Of a stretch of DNA of 64,000 nucleotides, positions 25,570 through 38,484 are shown piece by piece. Source of the stretch: Fasciolopsis buskii (Eukaryota; Platyhelminthes; Trematoda; Plagiorchiida; Fasciolidae); contig LUCM01003444.1 of assembly GCA_008360955.1 (NCBI GenBank), positions 57,715 to 121,714 of the forward strand. Direction: 5' to 3'. Below the pieces are notes generated by a model, which searched no databases, had not been told where the DNA came from, and saw only the letters and a program-made list of their open reading frames with translations. The position numbers and the translations under genes were made by a program. Each line of letters begins with the position of its first letter. Within the stretch, counting starts at the first letter, position 1.

Positions 25570-27444
25570 GTAGTTTGTGAATTTTGTTTTTGGAGGTGAC
25601 GTTAGATGATTATAGGGGACGTAAATTTTGGGGCATTGAATTACACATGGTAGAATATTTCACAATAAAATCTTTGCTACAACGCTCGTTTTGCTGTCAG
25701 CTGTGACGACGAGCTTGGCTTTTGGAAGGGAGTAGGGAGTATGATTTCTGAACTGATGGGCTGAAATACAGGTACCAATGTTGATGAGACTATTTAAGAA
25801 TATTAAGTTTGCTTTCATGCGACAAAGCCACAGAGGCTAGAGATTAAGCATTAAACATCGTTCCTTGTAACTTAGATCTAACGAAATGCCTATTACCCGC
25901 CTCGTAAATGCACGCTGAACGCTGTAGATTACCAGTCTGTCGCACGGCCTCCTGCTGGAGCAGATTACCGAACAATACTCTACAATGGGTCGGACTTGTG
26001 TCTTGAAGGGGCTTAATTTACTCTCGTTCAGCCTAAAAGTCCTACGTAGCAACCCAACTATTATATTTCCTTTTGCAACTTCAGTAAGTGCGTGCTCCGA
26101 AAGGTTGAAGCTGCAGAAGTAGTTTGAACCCAGGTCGTGAAACTTGTTGCTAACGGTGATGATATGACCACCAATTTGTAGGCTCCCTTTGGATAAGGTA
26201 CACTTGTGGCACAGGACGCAGCTATTTTGTCTGAGAACTCCCCCGTGCATTTTTTTGCCCAAGTGTTAAGGGATATTAGGTCTTGGGTTATTTCGGTGAC
26301 AATAGAGCCTAAACCATGATGCCAATAGGTGTAAGCGACTCTGAAGTCGTCGGTATCATACACGTAAAAGGGAAATAGCGGGGGGCTCAGTATAATGCCT
26401 TGGACTACGTTACTAGTTACCGGTCTAGTTTGGGAGGTGAAACTGTTTACTTTCACTGCTTGATTTCTGGATGAATGATATGACGTGAACCATGAAAGTA
26501 TAGAGTCAGTGATCCCATGGGATTTGATCACTTTTAATTGCTACCGTGTGATGCTCCGCCAAAAGCTTATGTCATATCTAGATAAACTACTATCACCGAC
26601 TTTCCGGCGTCAGCAGCCGTCGTGGCTATATCTATGCAATTAGTCATGCGCATAGCACAAGATTTCTTTTGGAGAAAACCATGCTGACCAATGTTGACAA
26701 GTTTTCGGTCAGTAAGATATGTGGTGGGTTGCTTTTAATCAAGCGCTCAATTATTCTAGATGCGATCGGGGTATGGGTGATCGGTCGATATTTGGTTAGG
26801 TCAAGCCGTGTGCCCTTCTTGTGTATGACAGACTTTTCCCATTGGGAGGGAAAGATATCGCATTGGACAGAACAGTTGAAGATACTTGCCAGCAATATTC
26901 AAATAGCTCCCCCAAATAGCAAACTGGTGGCTGGATGTGATGAGTCCGGTCTGGTGTAATGGCTGGCTTTCGTTTTTTCGGCAACGGAGCTATCTCGCTT
27001 GGTAAGAAAGAAACTGCTGAGAATGTTTCCGAGGTCAGGCATCGTAGACGCGAGGTTGGAAGATAACTATCAGTTGTTGGGATGAGGAAAATAATCTGCC
27101 AAGTGCCCCAGCGATTTCTTGAGGGTTATCGAGGTGGGCAGTATCTTGAGTGAGGTGGTGGATAGAAGTTGCCGAAATCCAGGTGTGGTTTCCTCACGAA
27201 TTTGCTAGTTTGGCAGGAGCTACTTGTGGGTTGGGCTGATTTAGAGCGCGTAGTTCCTGCATTTTACTACGGGAGTCTATTGTCGTTTCTAATTGTTTTG
27301 ATAGGCGATGGAGTCGCAGAAACAAAGAAAAGTCCTTTGTTCTAAGAGAGCTTTTCTGAAGTTTGGCAACTTCGCAGTTTAGTCGGTCGTGGCTGCTAAC
27401 TTTTGTGGGCAGTGAGTAACTGTGTGCCGAGGTGATGCTGTCAA

Positions 27445-28020
27445 GTAATAATAATAATAATAATACTGTATATTTCTCGATTTGCTAGAGGCATGCGCGT
27501 GGCAAGATCAAATTTTTACAAGGATGATGCACAGCAAATGTAGATGATAGAAGTGGAATGGGATAAGATGGTGGGAGCAATAATGAGTTTTCAGAGGCTC
27601 ACTGGAAGGTGAAATGAGATGCTGCAAAGCAATAGGGGAAATACAAGTATGCCAGTGAAAAGCAAAAAAGTAGAAAACTCAATTTTTAAGGCCGAGAAAT
27701 AGTTTACTGGGACTGTTTGCAAGTAGCGGACAACGAGTCATTTCGTGTTTAAGTGCACTAAATGTGCTCACTGCTGGCACACAACATGGACGGAGGCCGA
27801 CGGTGGATTTCGATATATGGCTAGAGACACCAAGCGTCGGAAGCGTTACGTAATGGACGGAAACGTGAAGCTGAAGAGACGACAAGCAGTGGTAATGCGG
27901 TACTTGGATAGAAGTGGTGAAAACCAGGCGGAACGTCAGGCAAATTGGATGAGATACGTAGCTGACAACAAAGGGCCAAAAAATGTGGAGAAAAGTCATT
28001 CATCCAGGTTTGAATAGAGC
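27445..28020 (-). mobile_element. Repeat family C copy 2, nested in the CR1-like element
   Basis: On the minus strand it ends with a (ATT)n tail (27446-27466 as AAT on the plus strand). Its last coding-like words include CCVPAVSTFSALKH, equivalent to YFAPAMRTFDALKH in copy 4. It splits the linker between endonuclease and reverse transcriptase of the surrounding LINE. Imperfect flanks gctgtcaag (27437) and gcttgtcag (28019) could be the target-site duplication. Trinucleotide tail and protein-like ending suggest the 3' part of another non-LTR element. Confidence 0.65.
27446..27466. repeat. (AAT)n microsatellite
   Basis: Seven AAT/ATA-phase units; interpreted as the 3' tail of the minus-strand family C insertion. 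Confidence 0.9.
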
Positions 28021-29511
28021 TTGTCAGTGGCCACTTGTGCCACGTTTGATAGGAAACAGGAGTTCCAATCACAGCAGCAAAGCAGAATGAGCAGGTGACC
28101 CCAGTCTGCCTTTAAGCATGGTCTCGAGACTGAGATTGGATGCTTCTTTGGGAAGGTAGTATGAAGGTGAAGATCACGGGTTGGTGGTCACAGCCAGGGA
28201 AACTATTTTCAGTGTGCATGCGGATGTGAGTTGATCCAGTCGCTAAAATTAGTTCTAGGATATTTCAAATCCTTGTAGGGTCGACTGCGTGCTGCATCCA
28301 TCCTCCTTGTTGAACACTGACAAAAAAGGGATCTAGCAGTTTAAAGCAGTGAAGACTGAGTAGCGAATGCCTGGAGCACTGAAGCCCCCCACCACGACTT
28401 TGGCATCTGGTAAGGTGGAACTCTAGGTAATTGCGTCAGTCAATAGTACTAGTTCGTTCACACAAGGGCCTGGTGGGTGGTATATGCATCCCGTCAGGTG
28501 ATTTCAGTTATCAATATTGCCTACAAGCCATGTGGCATCTCAAAAGTAATTTAACTCCTGGCCTCGGCAAAATAAGACTGCCACGGATTCACGAACATAC
28601 ACGAGGCGGCTGCCCCCTTGCCGAGATGGGCGACTTTCAGAGAATGATTGACATCCAGTAATGGCAACTGCATCTCCCGGAGTGTCATCATTTAGCCAAG
28701 TCTCAGTCGTTAGTAGTAAGTCGTAATTTGAGAAGAGTGCCAAAAGGCGAACAGTTTGCATTTCTCCTGGTAGAGAACCAGCATTTAGTAAAAACGGCGA
28801 CAACTGCGAAGCATCAACTTGACTTTCAGTCGATTTTTCCGACTGATTCTGCCACAGAGGAATTTGTCGTCATGGGCAACAGTGGCAGTAACATTTTTTC
28901 TGAGTGTCTATGATGGGTAGGGGAGTAAAATGCAATATCACAGAAATGCACACGTTTTTGGTCGTTTCAGTGTTCGTAATAAGAAGTTTTGGTGGGGTTT
29001 ATAAGGCGGACTTGCTGGTGGGGGACGATCGATTCCAATAAAAAGGTTTTGCAAGGGAAAAATCGCTGCTGCTGAGATTGAAGCAGTCTGTGGTATTACT
29101 GTTAGGCGCGGGAGCGAGCGCCACCATGTAAAGATGAGGATTGTGTGGGCATTGAGATTTGAAGAATGGCCGGTGAGCCATGGGTATTTGGGAGTTCATG
29201 GCCGTTAGGTCATGAAAGCCGCAGGGGCTGGGCGAAAGAACCCGCTGTGAGGAATAGTTGACTTTGTTCAACCTTCCCTCTAACAACAACTGAATGGAAA
29301 TAACTGGTCCGCGTATGTGGTGGCAGCAGTAGTAGAGCGGTGGTTGAGGGTAGTTGGCGGCAGTGGGTAGGATGACTCGAAGGGGATCGCGAGAAGCCGG
29401 TGGATAGATGGCTATTAGAATACAATTTTAGAGGGAATAAATAGCGGCAGGCTTCTGACGATGGAGTTTAGCAGGCATTGACTATAGACTGGCATTTAGT
29501 GTTAGAATTAT

Positions 29512-29600
29512 TACACTATAATAATGTGCATTTCTCGATTTGCGAGAGATGCGCAAGGAATGATCACGTTTTTACAGAAATGACCCACAGGAAGTAAGAA
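29512..29600 (-). repeat. Repeat family C, 3' fragment (copy 3)
   Basis: Shares tgcatttctcgatttgcgag and the following 'atgcgca..gatcacgtttttaca' with the tail-proximal part of copy 2. It is short and begins with an ATA/AAT-rich stretch. Confidence 0.6.
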
Positions 29601-29654
29601 GAATATAAATCAAGGGAAAATGGGGTGTGATCAACCTTAAGTAATGTTAAAAGT

Positions 29655-30135
29655 TTGTTTGTTCATGCACATATTTCTCGAGACACGGGTATCATGTGCA
29701 AGGCAAGACCAAAGTCGTTCATAAAAGCACAGTGCAGACACAGAAAAAAGAAAACCGAACATATAATGCAATTTTTTTCGCCCACAAGATCATGACAGGC
29801 AATGTGATTTGCTGAGCACGATGTTTTGACTTTTAAACCAAAGCTAGATAATGATTCGTAGAGATTTTTCTGTGGCTGATTGCCAGCCTTGCACTACCAA
29901 TAACAATATGTTTTAATGCATCAAAGGTGCGCATTGCGGGGGCGAAATATGGCTGGAGAGCAATGGCCGTCGCCGCCAGTTGGCCGTGATCCTCGAAAAT
30001 CAAAAGTGCCATATGGTGGAGTTGAGGATCAATACGTATGTGGCAACGGAATGGAGATTTGTAAAAATCCGGACTGGATTTCATATGAGGCAGTGTAAGA
30101 CGCGAAAAACTTGAAAGCATGGTCCGTTGAGCAAG
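29655..30135 (-). repeat. Repeat family C copy 4
   Basis: Shares cacatatttctcgaga and a purine-rich segment with copies 2 and 3. The minus-strand frame contains YFAPAMRTFDALKH and a preceding region that matches copy 1 (words ccgtgatcctcgaaaatca and ggctggagagcaatgg). Confidence 0.6.
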
Positions 30136-30179
30136 GAAAGCAGCGATACGGGATGGGAATTTTGTAACCGCAAGATTAA

Positions 30180-32240
30180 AACATTAGTTTGTTTTGAGCA
30201 ATTTTGAGTTTATGATTTTCGATTCGGTCCATTGATGAGCGCGGGGTTGGTAAAGAAGAGGGAGAACCGGAATCAAATGAGACAGCGTTTGGTGGACTTA
30301 TAAGGAGAACTGCTGTCAAGAGCATCGATCTATCGCCAAATTCCGCAGACCGGAATAGAGGTCCATGAAAAATGAAGGTCCTCAGCTGTTTTCGGATGTC
30401 AAGATGCATTGAGGACGTCAGTTTTCATCAGAAGCTAATAAAAATACTGTCCTTCGTGAGTCCGTTTTGTATGATGTTGGCAAAAGAATTTTGGGAAGAA
30501 GCGGGAGGAGGCCAGTACAAAGTGGTGCACGTGGACGTAGGAGCTAGAGTGCTGTTTACCACAACAGTGCTAGTGGTTAGGGCTGATCCAGTGCTGCCCA
30601 CCCAACCTGAAAAGCAAAGTTTGAGGGCGAACGCAGGAGGCGTAATCCGCCAAACTATTTGCACCCGCATACCGCTGCAGCCGAGCTGCCCGCCCAGTGT
30701 GCGCCGACCAAAGCGGTGGATGTGACCGCGCCCCACACTATTGTGGTAACACCGGTGTATTCCTGGCGTGGAGGATGGAATTAGATATATTATGGGTAGC
30801 GTAAAAGAGAAATTGTCTTTCCAGGATCAGATAACCGCCGGAGCATGGGGTAACTGTTTCCATCCAGACGGAACTATAAGGCCTGGAAGAGAGATATAAA
30901 AAGACAGACGGCAGTCTGGTCTATCTGCCATTTGTATTAAAAATTCAGGGCCACTTGGCGGAATGCAGGACCAGAGGTAATGGGTAACGAGGCATTTTGC
31001 TGGCTGGCTCTCGACTTCGTCGGATTACGACAGGCTTCGAGAGATTAGGTAGCTGTCCCACCTCCGGAAAATGAGCCCGAGGTGGGTGATAGAGTCATCG
31101 AGACAACGTGAGGGTTCTCATATGAATATTCTGGCAGTGGCTAGGAGTTAGCCTTGAGAGATGAATACTAAGATGGTTTGTGTAAAGTGGTAGGCTTTGG
31201 GGTAACACAGAGGCAAGGCCAGTTTGGGTAGCTGTGGTGAGTTTGGAGCTCATGGGCTTCAAAGAGTTGAAACTGTTCGTCTCTGGGGCATCAAACCTTT
31301 TGCTTCTGGATGTTGAAGCTACGGTTGTTGACAGTGCATGGGAAAGCCACTGGTGGGACCTATTCGAGGGAACGGCTGGCATGTCAGAATTAATATCGGC
31401 GGAACTCCAGCCGGATCTCTGGCTGGTATTACCTTGATGCAACAACAGCTGGGTTCTTCTCCTTGGCAGAAGAGGGTGAAACAGTCAGATCCAGGTCCAC
31501 CATAGGTGACTGTGCTACGGGCATCCCAGGCAGAGGTGCTTTTGAACCTCTTATGAGACTCCGATTGGAAGAATGGACGGGTTTTGGGCCGTAGAAAAAA
31601 GGGTGCCATCGGACCCATTTTCAGTCTTTGATATGCTTCCATTTGCAGGGGTTTTGTCACGTATATTTTACTTTTTGTAAATGGGGTGTTTTTGGCAACA
31701 GTTTGACAACTGTCAGTAAAATCTTTAGAAGGGGATTTAATTAAAAATTGAAAAAGTGGGGCCGGTTGTAGCACTGCGACTCTTCCTTCATTGAATGCAG
31801 ATTCACTTGTTTAAGCCATACCACAGGCGCTAAGGATGCACGACTGAACCACTTCTAGGGGCAGGCGATCGGGAACATTAATCAAGACGGCGCTTTTGCC
31901 TGCTTGCTGTACGTTTTCCAACTTCGGTAGTGACTGATTCCCAAAGGCGATTTGTGAAACTTAGGCTTCGAGAGGTTGAGCAGATGTGAGGTTCCGTGAT
32001 ACTGATCATCAGGGATAGACGCAAAATTCTGTCTCCCTTTGACTGAACATTCTTCTTTAAGTTTTTTATCATCCGCTCGGCAGTTTGGTGCGCCTTCTGA
32101 TACAGGTCAGCGGAGGTTGCAGAAAACAAGGGTGCATCCAGCAAGATGTGAAATCCTATTACTGTTTGTTTTCGCGTGCCCCGTAGCCCGTTTTCTTGCG
32201 TAAACCAGTGGATTACTGGCGACGGATTTATGGACAACTT
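30180..32240 (-). mobile_element. Possible ORF1/5' region of the minus-strand CR1-like element
   Basis: The minus strand has several medium-length open frames in a row (31878-32237, 31319-31774, 31095-31445, 30428-30736). They are Pro/Ser-rich and read on in neighbouring frames; one includes SAVLINVPDRLPLEVVQ, similar in style to CR1 ORF1 'VLI.NVP' segments. Position and orientation fit an ORF1 upstream of the endonuclease, with repeat copies between. No zinc finger or coiled coil was recognised. Confidence 0.35.
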
Positions 32241-35200
32241 TACTTGAGGGCATGTTAGATCAAGTTAAGGGAGTTACCAGTGCCCGACAAGTGACTTATC
32301 TCACAATTCCAGTGTGTGATTGGTCTCTCAAGGTAATACCCTGGACTTAAGTGATGTTCAGTCATATAGCGGATTTATACTACATTCCGGAGATCTATAT
32401 TCAGCATCATTTTTTCCATTGTTTCCAGAAAATTCCTATTTCTAGGTAGCAGCGAATGTGGCTAGCTAAATTTTGATTCTTTGTCTTCTGGTATTGTTCA
32501 AGGCATCAGGTGAGGATTCTTGAAGTATATTCATTACAATGCCTAACATTAATTCCAGTCAAAGCTGGACATTTGACAATCCAAGCTTAGATAAAAACCC
32601 GGCAAACGTTTCCGGCATGGAATTGATGAAAATGTCACATTCGAAAAAATCAGACTAATTCTTCTAAGAAAAAGATTCTATTCTTGATAATTAGCAGGAG
32701 TAACAAACTAATGTACTAAAAATAACCCGGTTGTCAACTCACACGAAAAGCCGTGTACCGCAAGGCTATTTAGGGCTATCATTATTGGAACGCTCTCCTC
32801 TCGATAATCATCGGAGCACAAACAGGCTTCCTAACAAGTGTATACGTGACATTTCACCTTAAGGCATAAGGCCACGAGTCGATGCCTGTAATCACGGCAC
32901 TTCCATGTGTAATTGCACCTTGTCAAACGACTCAAATCCATTGTCTTTGATTTGGCTGGCGACGAACAATGACAATATCTGAATAGCAAACTGCCATACA
33001 GTGATGGAACTATTACCTTGAAAACTTTTCTGTATGGGGTGAGAATTTGATGTATTAAATGACAACGCTGTTCGTCCCCAGAGGGTGAGCCTGAAAATGG
33101 GAGACCCCTAGGCACCGTATACTTACCATTTACCTATCGAGATTCAACAAGTTTGTCGGGAAGCCGTAGTGTAAATTGCTAGAAGAAAAAAGACGCGAGT
33201 GTTTATGGTGGAAAGGTTATATTCATCCTTTACGTGCGCCAAATAGGACTTAGAAATTGCGTAAAGTTCGGACTCTGGTCACTCTGTTGTGTCAGTCCTA
33301 AAGGTACATTCCCGAAATAAGTACTAGTTACACCCATTGTTCTCCAGTTTTAAAGACAAGAGTGTTTCCGAAAAAATGTCATGGCCAGTGTGTAAAGTCA
33401 ATTGTAACAAGTATTCAGTGTTCGCCAGAAGAGGATGGAAATAATTCGAACAAATCAAGAGAGCATTCGGCGGCTGGCGGAAAACCTGTGAATAGGAATG
33501 CAGCATTAGCACGAGGAAACACTACTGGGTAGGAGTTTCACCATGCTTAAGTCATTCCTGACGTCAGCCATATTTTTGGTGAGCTCACGGAGACAACCAC
33601 GAGAGCAGGACTCAATGGTTCTGATTCCACATATTCGTATAGAACTGACAAGTCGATGTTGAATAATAACTAAATCTGCAGTAAAACATTTCGATAGGAG
33701 CAGTTTTTCGCAATTAAAAAGACGCGGGTAATCCGGAATGCCTTAACCACCAGCGAAACCTGCCCAGGAGTGCACGGAAAGCAAGCATTTAGAAGGTTAT
33801 GCATGCACGGGCCAATGATGAACAATTTTTGCGGTACATGGTAATGTGCAACGATTATAATAAAAAAGCGTTTGTCCATAGTACAAACAAGACAGCAGCG
33901 AAATCACTAACACGGTCTACAGTTGAACATATTAGAAGAAGTGCATCCTCGGAGGGAGTTCATTTTCATTCCCAGAGCATCACAATATCTACCGTTTCAA
34001 TTGGCAGAGGAAATGTACTGTAGTGAAACCGTCGACATAGACGACAAGGTGGACCGATGAATTTGCACTTTCATTACTATTGTTGTTATTATTATCTCTC
34101 AATACAATACTCGCATCCGAAATTATCCTCAGTCTATAATTACCTAATACGGCAATGACAATAGTAAGCTTGCAAGCCCAAATATTTTGCAAGGAAAATT
34201 AAAATGTGGATTAATTATTCCGTCCACTGTACTTCACTCAGATGGCAGCAGGGGGATGTACATTGTTCACAACCACAACCTTAAGATCGTCATATACCGA
34301 TAAGCTGCGCAAAACAATCCGTGTTTCGCCGTCGTATAACATTGGTTCATTTGCGTGTGGACAAAGAGGAACGTTTTCGGGATATGACCTATACATCGTT
34401 CTCTGGAGAGGACTCGAAGTGAGCCAACCTCAGGCCTGTTTTCCCAGAATAGTGGATAATGAATTGAGTGGACGGAGTGCTCCGAATGATCGATAGGAAC
34501 AGGGTAGGCAGTTTGTGTAAAGGTAGGATGAATTGAATTGGCGACTTCGCACAAAATTTTTACCCAGTCCACAAGGACGACGGATTGCGGAAAAAGGAAT
34601 GAAGCCGCAGACAGCAAGTGGGTACTAACTCTGGTTGCGGTGCTCATTCTAGATTCACCAAATGACGGTAGTGACCGCTTTTGCTCTGACTGGAGTGTCC
34701 TTAAGCCGACGGCCTTGACGTGTTTTTCGAATCAGCAGCAGTGGTAGGGTGCGTCGCATGTAGGCCGCGTTGTCGTTTTGTTTGTGAACATGTGGGCCCT
34801 GGTTGATACTCTTACTGGGGTCTAATTGGTGCTGTTTTTCCGGTTCTATGCATTTAAGGCCAGCGGAAATTTATTCGAGGCTTGCTGTCTTGGTAGTGTA
34901 TGTGGCCTATTTGTAACAGATTAGATACTCTTTCCAACTATCACATGTCCATATTATATTTCAATGCGAACCACAGGCTCCTTACGGAAACATTCGTTTT
35001 TACTTTGGAGAGCATACTACCGAGCACTCAAACAAGCAACGTGGCCAGTTGGGCGCGTGTTGAGCGGCATTGGTAGGACTTTGGGACTTCATTGGTAGCG
35101 CTGAGGCTCGCTATATCCGCCTATGACGTTCCCAACACAGGATCAGCACCTTGCTCCAAAATCTTGGAGGAGTTCCTCCAGGGTTCATTGAAGAGCGTGG

Positions 35201-35299
35201 GATCGAATCTGGGTCTTGCATTTGTTTCGAATTCGCTCCCGACGACCCCACGTTGGTGCAGTTTATCTGTGGAATGTCATCCATGCATGGTGACGTGGG
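32241..35299. other. Unassigned; short TTATTATTAT tract near 34085
   Basis: A 126-codon minus-strand frame at 34267-34647 has no recognisable domain. The (TTG)(TTA)n tract at about 34081-34098 could be the 3' tail of a plus-strand retroelement, but no body is recognised upstream. Confidence 0.4.
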
Positions 35300-35437
35300 T
35301 GAAGCGCCCACACCACAGCTGCGGCCTGACATACGGCAACCCACTCACTCTTTTGATGTAAACGTGTAACTGGGAAAAGGCAGCGGTCGGTGAGGCTTTT
35401 CTTGCTGTTTAACGTTGAACGATGATGATGATGATGG
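35300..35437 (+). mobile_element. RTE-like LINE 3' terminus with GAT repeat
   Basis: The sequence gtaaacgtgtaactgggaaa, then aggcagcggtcggtgaggc and ttgaacgatgatgatgatga, is the same 3' end as at 40170-40243. The upstream part (35040-35300) may be its degenerate C-terminus but I cannot show it. Confidence 0.7.
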
Positions 35438-36099
35438 CCGATTCACTATACTGAAATTGCGTTCAACAGATCTCTCCGTGCCACCACTCTAGGGGAGTAA
35501 GGTGCATGCACAAGCTGTGTCCCTTCTGCACTCTGTTGCTGAAGTTTAACTTGAAGATGGAACAACTTATTTTCTGTATTTCCCGATTTGTATTGATTAA
35601 AATGCACACGAACGTAACCCTTGTTTCGCAGTTTACTTTTCAAAAGATATATGAATGACGTGTTTTGTAACTGTAAAACCTAGATATGTATAAACAATGC
35701 AGTCTGCATGTTTTTGATTTAAACATGATTTATATGCTGTTATTGCTCTTCACAAATAAACAGTGGCTTCACATTCTACTCCAAAATGGACCTCAGTGAA
35801 CGTCCAAACCTTTCCCACTCGCGTTGAGTGCGGTGCTGCGTGGGCGCTGTCGACATAAATGAATTTCTGGGGCCAGTCATTAGAGGAATCCAGTTGATCT
35901 TGGCCAAATTTTAGGCGCTGCGTAGTCACATCAAATCGGCCTTAATTCCTCGGTCAGATAAAGCAACATTGTTCTGAAATTGTTGTTCGTGTTCAGAGCA
36001 TGTGTACTCTGGTGAATCTAAGCTGTTACTTTTATTTTGCTCTGGTGGATAAATCTAATAATTTTCAGCTTTATTGTCCTAAGGGTTAATTTGTATGTG
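35438..36099. other. No gene or repeat recognised
   Basis: AT-rich DNA between two RTE-like copies, without features I can name. Confidence 0.45.
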
Positions 36100-38109
36100 G
36101 ATTGCCCTACTGGCTGACACCGCTTGTCTCAAACTGGGTCACTCAGGAGACACTCATGCTGCTTTGGTTCCCATGGATACTGGATTTTTTTTGTGTAGCT
36201 CTTCACTTTAGTTTCTTCATTTCCTTGCGATGCGACGAAATACCGGCGGCAAGTCTGGCCTCGATTCCTATCTTTCGGACAATGGGAGTAGTCCCGTCTA
36301 GATGCCAACAATCTGGGCGACCGTCTGGTGCTAGAAGTCTCTCAAACTGCGCTGTCCCAGACAGTGGGGTCCGCCAAACCACCTGATGTTGGTGGATACT
36401 TGGAACTTACGGAAAAAGCCTCACTGAGAGCTTGCATGGCCAGCTGTGGTGCAGCCCACCACTTTCAGAGCTGGATTTCTCCGACGTCTCTGTAGTCACT
36501 TGTTAACCGTCGACAAATTCTCGAGGAGGCAAGACAACAAAAACGCCATAAACTCCGATTGCATCCTAAGAGCAGCCCGCGTTTTAGTCGTGAAACCTGG
36601 TGTTCAGGGCGTGCGGTGGAGATAGAAGCAGCTGCAGCTCATTCGTGCCAGCGAAGAGATTCACGAAGCTCCTGATGCACTTGTCGCATGGACTGGACCG
36701 TTGAGCAGAACAGTTCCACTCCAAATTTAGCCGGCTACCAGTCGCTTCTACTTCATTCAGCACCTCTACACTCCGTTTGTGGCCAATTTCAGACTGTCCG
36801 TTTGCCGAAACTGAAATTTGAAGAGAATTTCAAACCCTGAAATGACATAGCCTGCGGAGCAGATGGTATCTCTCCTGCGGTCTTTGAAAGTGAACATTTG
36901 ATTTTACTAGGTTCACTGGCATCCTTGTTCTGAAAAACGTGGACTAAAAAAACTACCCGCATCTTGAGGCGAATCGACGATGGTTGCTACCTTTGAAGTG
37001 TGTCCCAGCCTTCTAGAAATCACCTTGATCTCGTTCTCTTCGAAAATATTGGCGTCCGTTGTCCTCCGTAGACTTTTTCCGTTGCGCGAATTTCAGTATC
37101 GTGAAAAACAACCTGGGTTCTTCTCTGACCATGGTTTCACAGACCAGGTCTCAATCCTCTGCATACCGGTTGGACACAGTCACATTTAGCAAAAGCCAGC
37201 CATCGTCGCGTTTCTGGATATCAGGGCCGTCTTTGATTCGGTTGACAGATTAGCCCTGTGGACCTGTATGCTAAGGAACTGAGTGCCCGAGAAGTACGTT
37301 TCCACTCTGGATGTTCTGTATCGGCAGGCCCGGGGAACAGTAAGGGTATACAGTAAACTTTCCTTGCTGTCTCCAGCGATGTTCGACAAGGACGCCCACT
37401 TCTCCCGTTTCTCTTTGATTTTGCAATTGGCGACCTGTTCCACAGGGCTTGCAGTGATGGTGCGAACTTCATTGTGGAGTTTTTACGGGGTCCCAGAGTT
37501 GCTGACTTAGATCATGTTGACGTCGTTGCCTTGTTGGGAGACGACCCTCCAGCTGTCCAAGCTGATTTAAACCACTTGGCAGCCGAGGTCACCATGTACA
37601 TAATGCTTTTCCAAGACTGACTGGGAGATCTTCCTTCACTCATTGCTTGTGGAGAACGTTTGGAAATAGTCAACAGCCGTGTATACCTGGGAAGTTGCAT
37701 CTCTGCTGGGAGGGATGTTGGCGACGCGGACTCTCTACGCATCTCTAAGACTCGTTTGGCCTTTGGCAATCTCAGACACTTATGGCTTCGTCACGAACAG
37801 AGTCCGCAACACTGCGGTTCATTCAGCGCCGCTCTAACTGGCCGGTTCTTGAGGAAAACCTGCGCCGGCTCACCATGTTCGACCACCGGAGTCTAAGGCA
37901 ACAAGTCAGTAATGACGGAGTACGAAGAAGAGTATTTTGACCTGCCTGTACATCATTGAGAGGAATTGTTTCTCTACGTCTACTATGATGACTAGGCCGC
38001 GTCTTGCGAATGCCCGTACAACGGCTACCTCATCGCGCATTATTCGCGCTCGCTGGCAGGATTGGAAATGACGACGTGGTGAAAATCGACGAATTGGAAA
38101 GGTGAGAAA
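36100..38109 (+). mobile_element. RTE-like LINE, long degenerate copy
   Basis: Frame-broken ORF2: linker RRQILEEARQQKRHKL (about 36510), CGADGISPAVFES (about 36855), ISFSSKILASVVLRRLFPL (about 37030), FLDIRAVFDSVDR-type motif A (about 37210) and VPEKYVSTLDVLYRQARGT (about 37285). The motif C region 'LDHVDVVALLGDD' (about 37508) has lost YADD. Then come YLGSCISAGRDVGDA (about 37680), LAFGNLRHLW and RVLRMPVQRLPHRALFALAG (about 38000). Multiple stops and frameshifts. The region before 36500 may hold the endonuclease remnant but I cannot confirm motifs. Confidence 0.85.
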
Positions 38110-38484
38110 AAACCTACCTCCAATTTAGCGGCAGTAGGGCCTTGTCGTCTACAGGGTTGGAACAGGATTGATGTGGAAAACTGCCGGTTGGAGATTTTGT
38201 CGGGCATGGATTGAAATCGGAATCAATTATGTCAGTGCTGTTTGGAATGCTATAGTGGCCCCCATGCATAAAAAAGACGCCAAAGGGATACTAAACTAAG
38301 TGCCGTGTGTGGTAAATCTTCCGAAAATTTTCCTAGATTTCCGCCTCTCGCCTTGTCCATTTTTTACTATTATTATGATAATTAATATCAATACAAAATC
38401 TGTTATTCCGTGATCCTTTTGGCACAATGCTTACCAGATTTGTGGGCTATACTTCTAGATGCCAGTAATCGCAGAGTAGTTTCG
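38110..38484 (+). mobile_element. Short RTE-like reverse transcriptase fragment plus unassigned AT-rich DNA
   Basis: At about 38240-38340 the frame reads AVWNAIVAPMHKKDAKG followed by a 'VNLPKIFL'-like word. This is the entry to the reverse transcriptase domain of a further RTE-like copy. It ends after about 100 codons. The remaining 140 bases to the SINE are AT-rich and unassigned. Confidence 0.5.

Larger units (their letters stand above)
25570..29425 (-). mobile_element. CR1-like LINE, endonuclease and reverse transcriptase (defective, interrupted)
   Basis: Read on the minus strand. The APE-type endonuclease starts with LLTTETWLNDDTPGDAV (about 28725), then AKVVVGGFSAPGIRY (about 28400), where the catalytic GDFN-A motif has become GGFS-A. 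Reverse transcriptase words are VIHKKGTRLDLTKYRPITHT (about 26830), GITDSILSWFTSY (about 26520), VVQGIILSPPLFPFYV (about 26400) and ISLNTWAKK (about 26280). The FADD motif is unrecognisable. The C-terminus has RPIVEYCSVICSSR (about 26000), SVQRAFTRRVIGI and, after a stop, GTCISAHQF (about 25760). A second repeat (27445-28020) interrupts the linker. The 5' limit is uncertain. Confidence 0.85.

Noticed and set aside
34267..34647. 126-codon minus-strand frame as a gene
   Set aside because: No domain, no splice sites fitting a neighbour, overlapping frames on the other strand; kept as unassigned.
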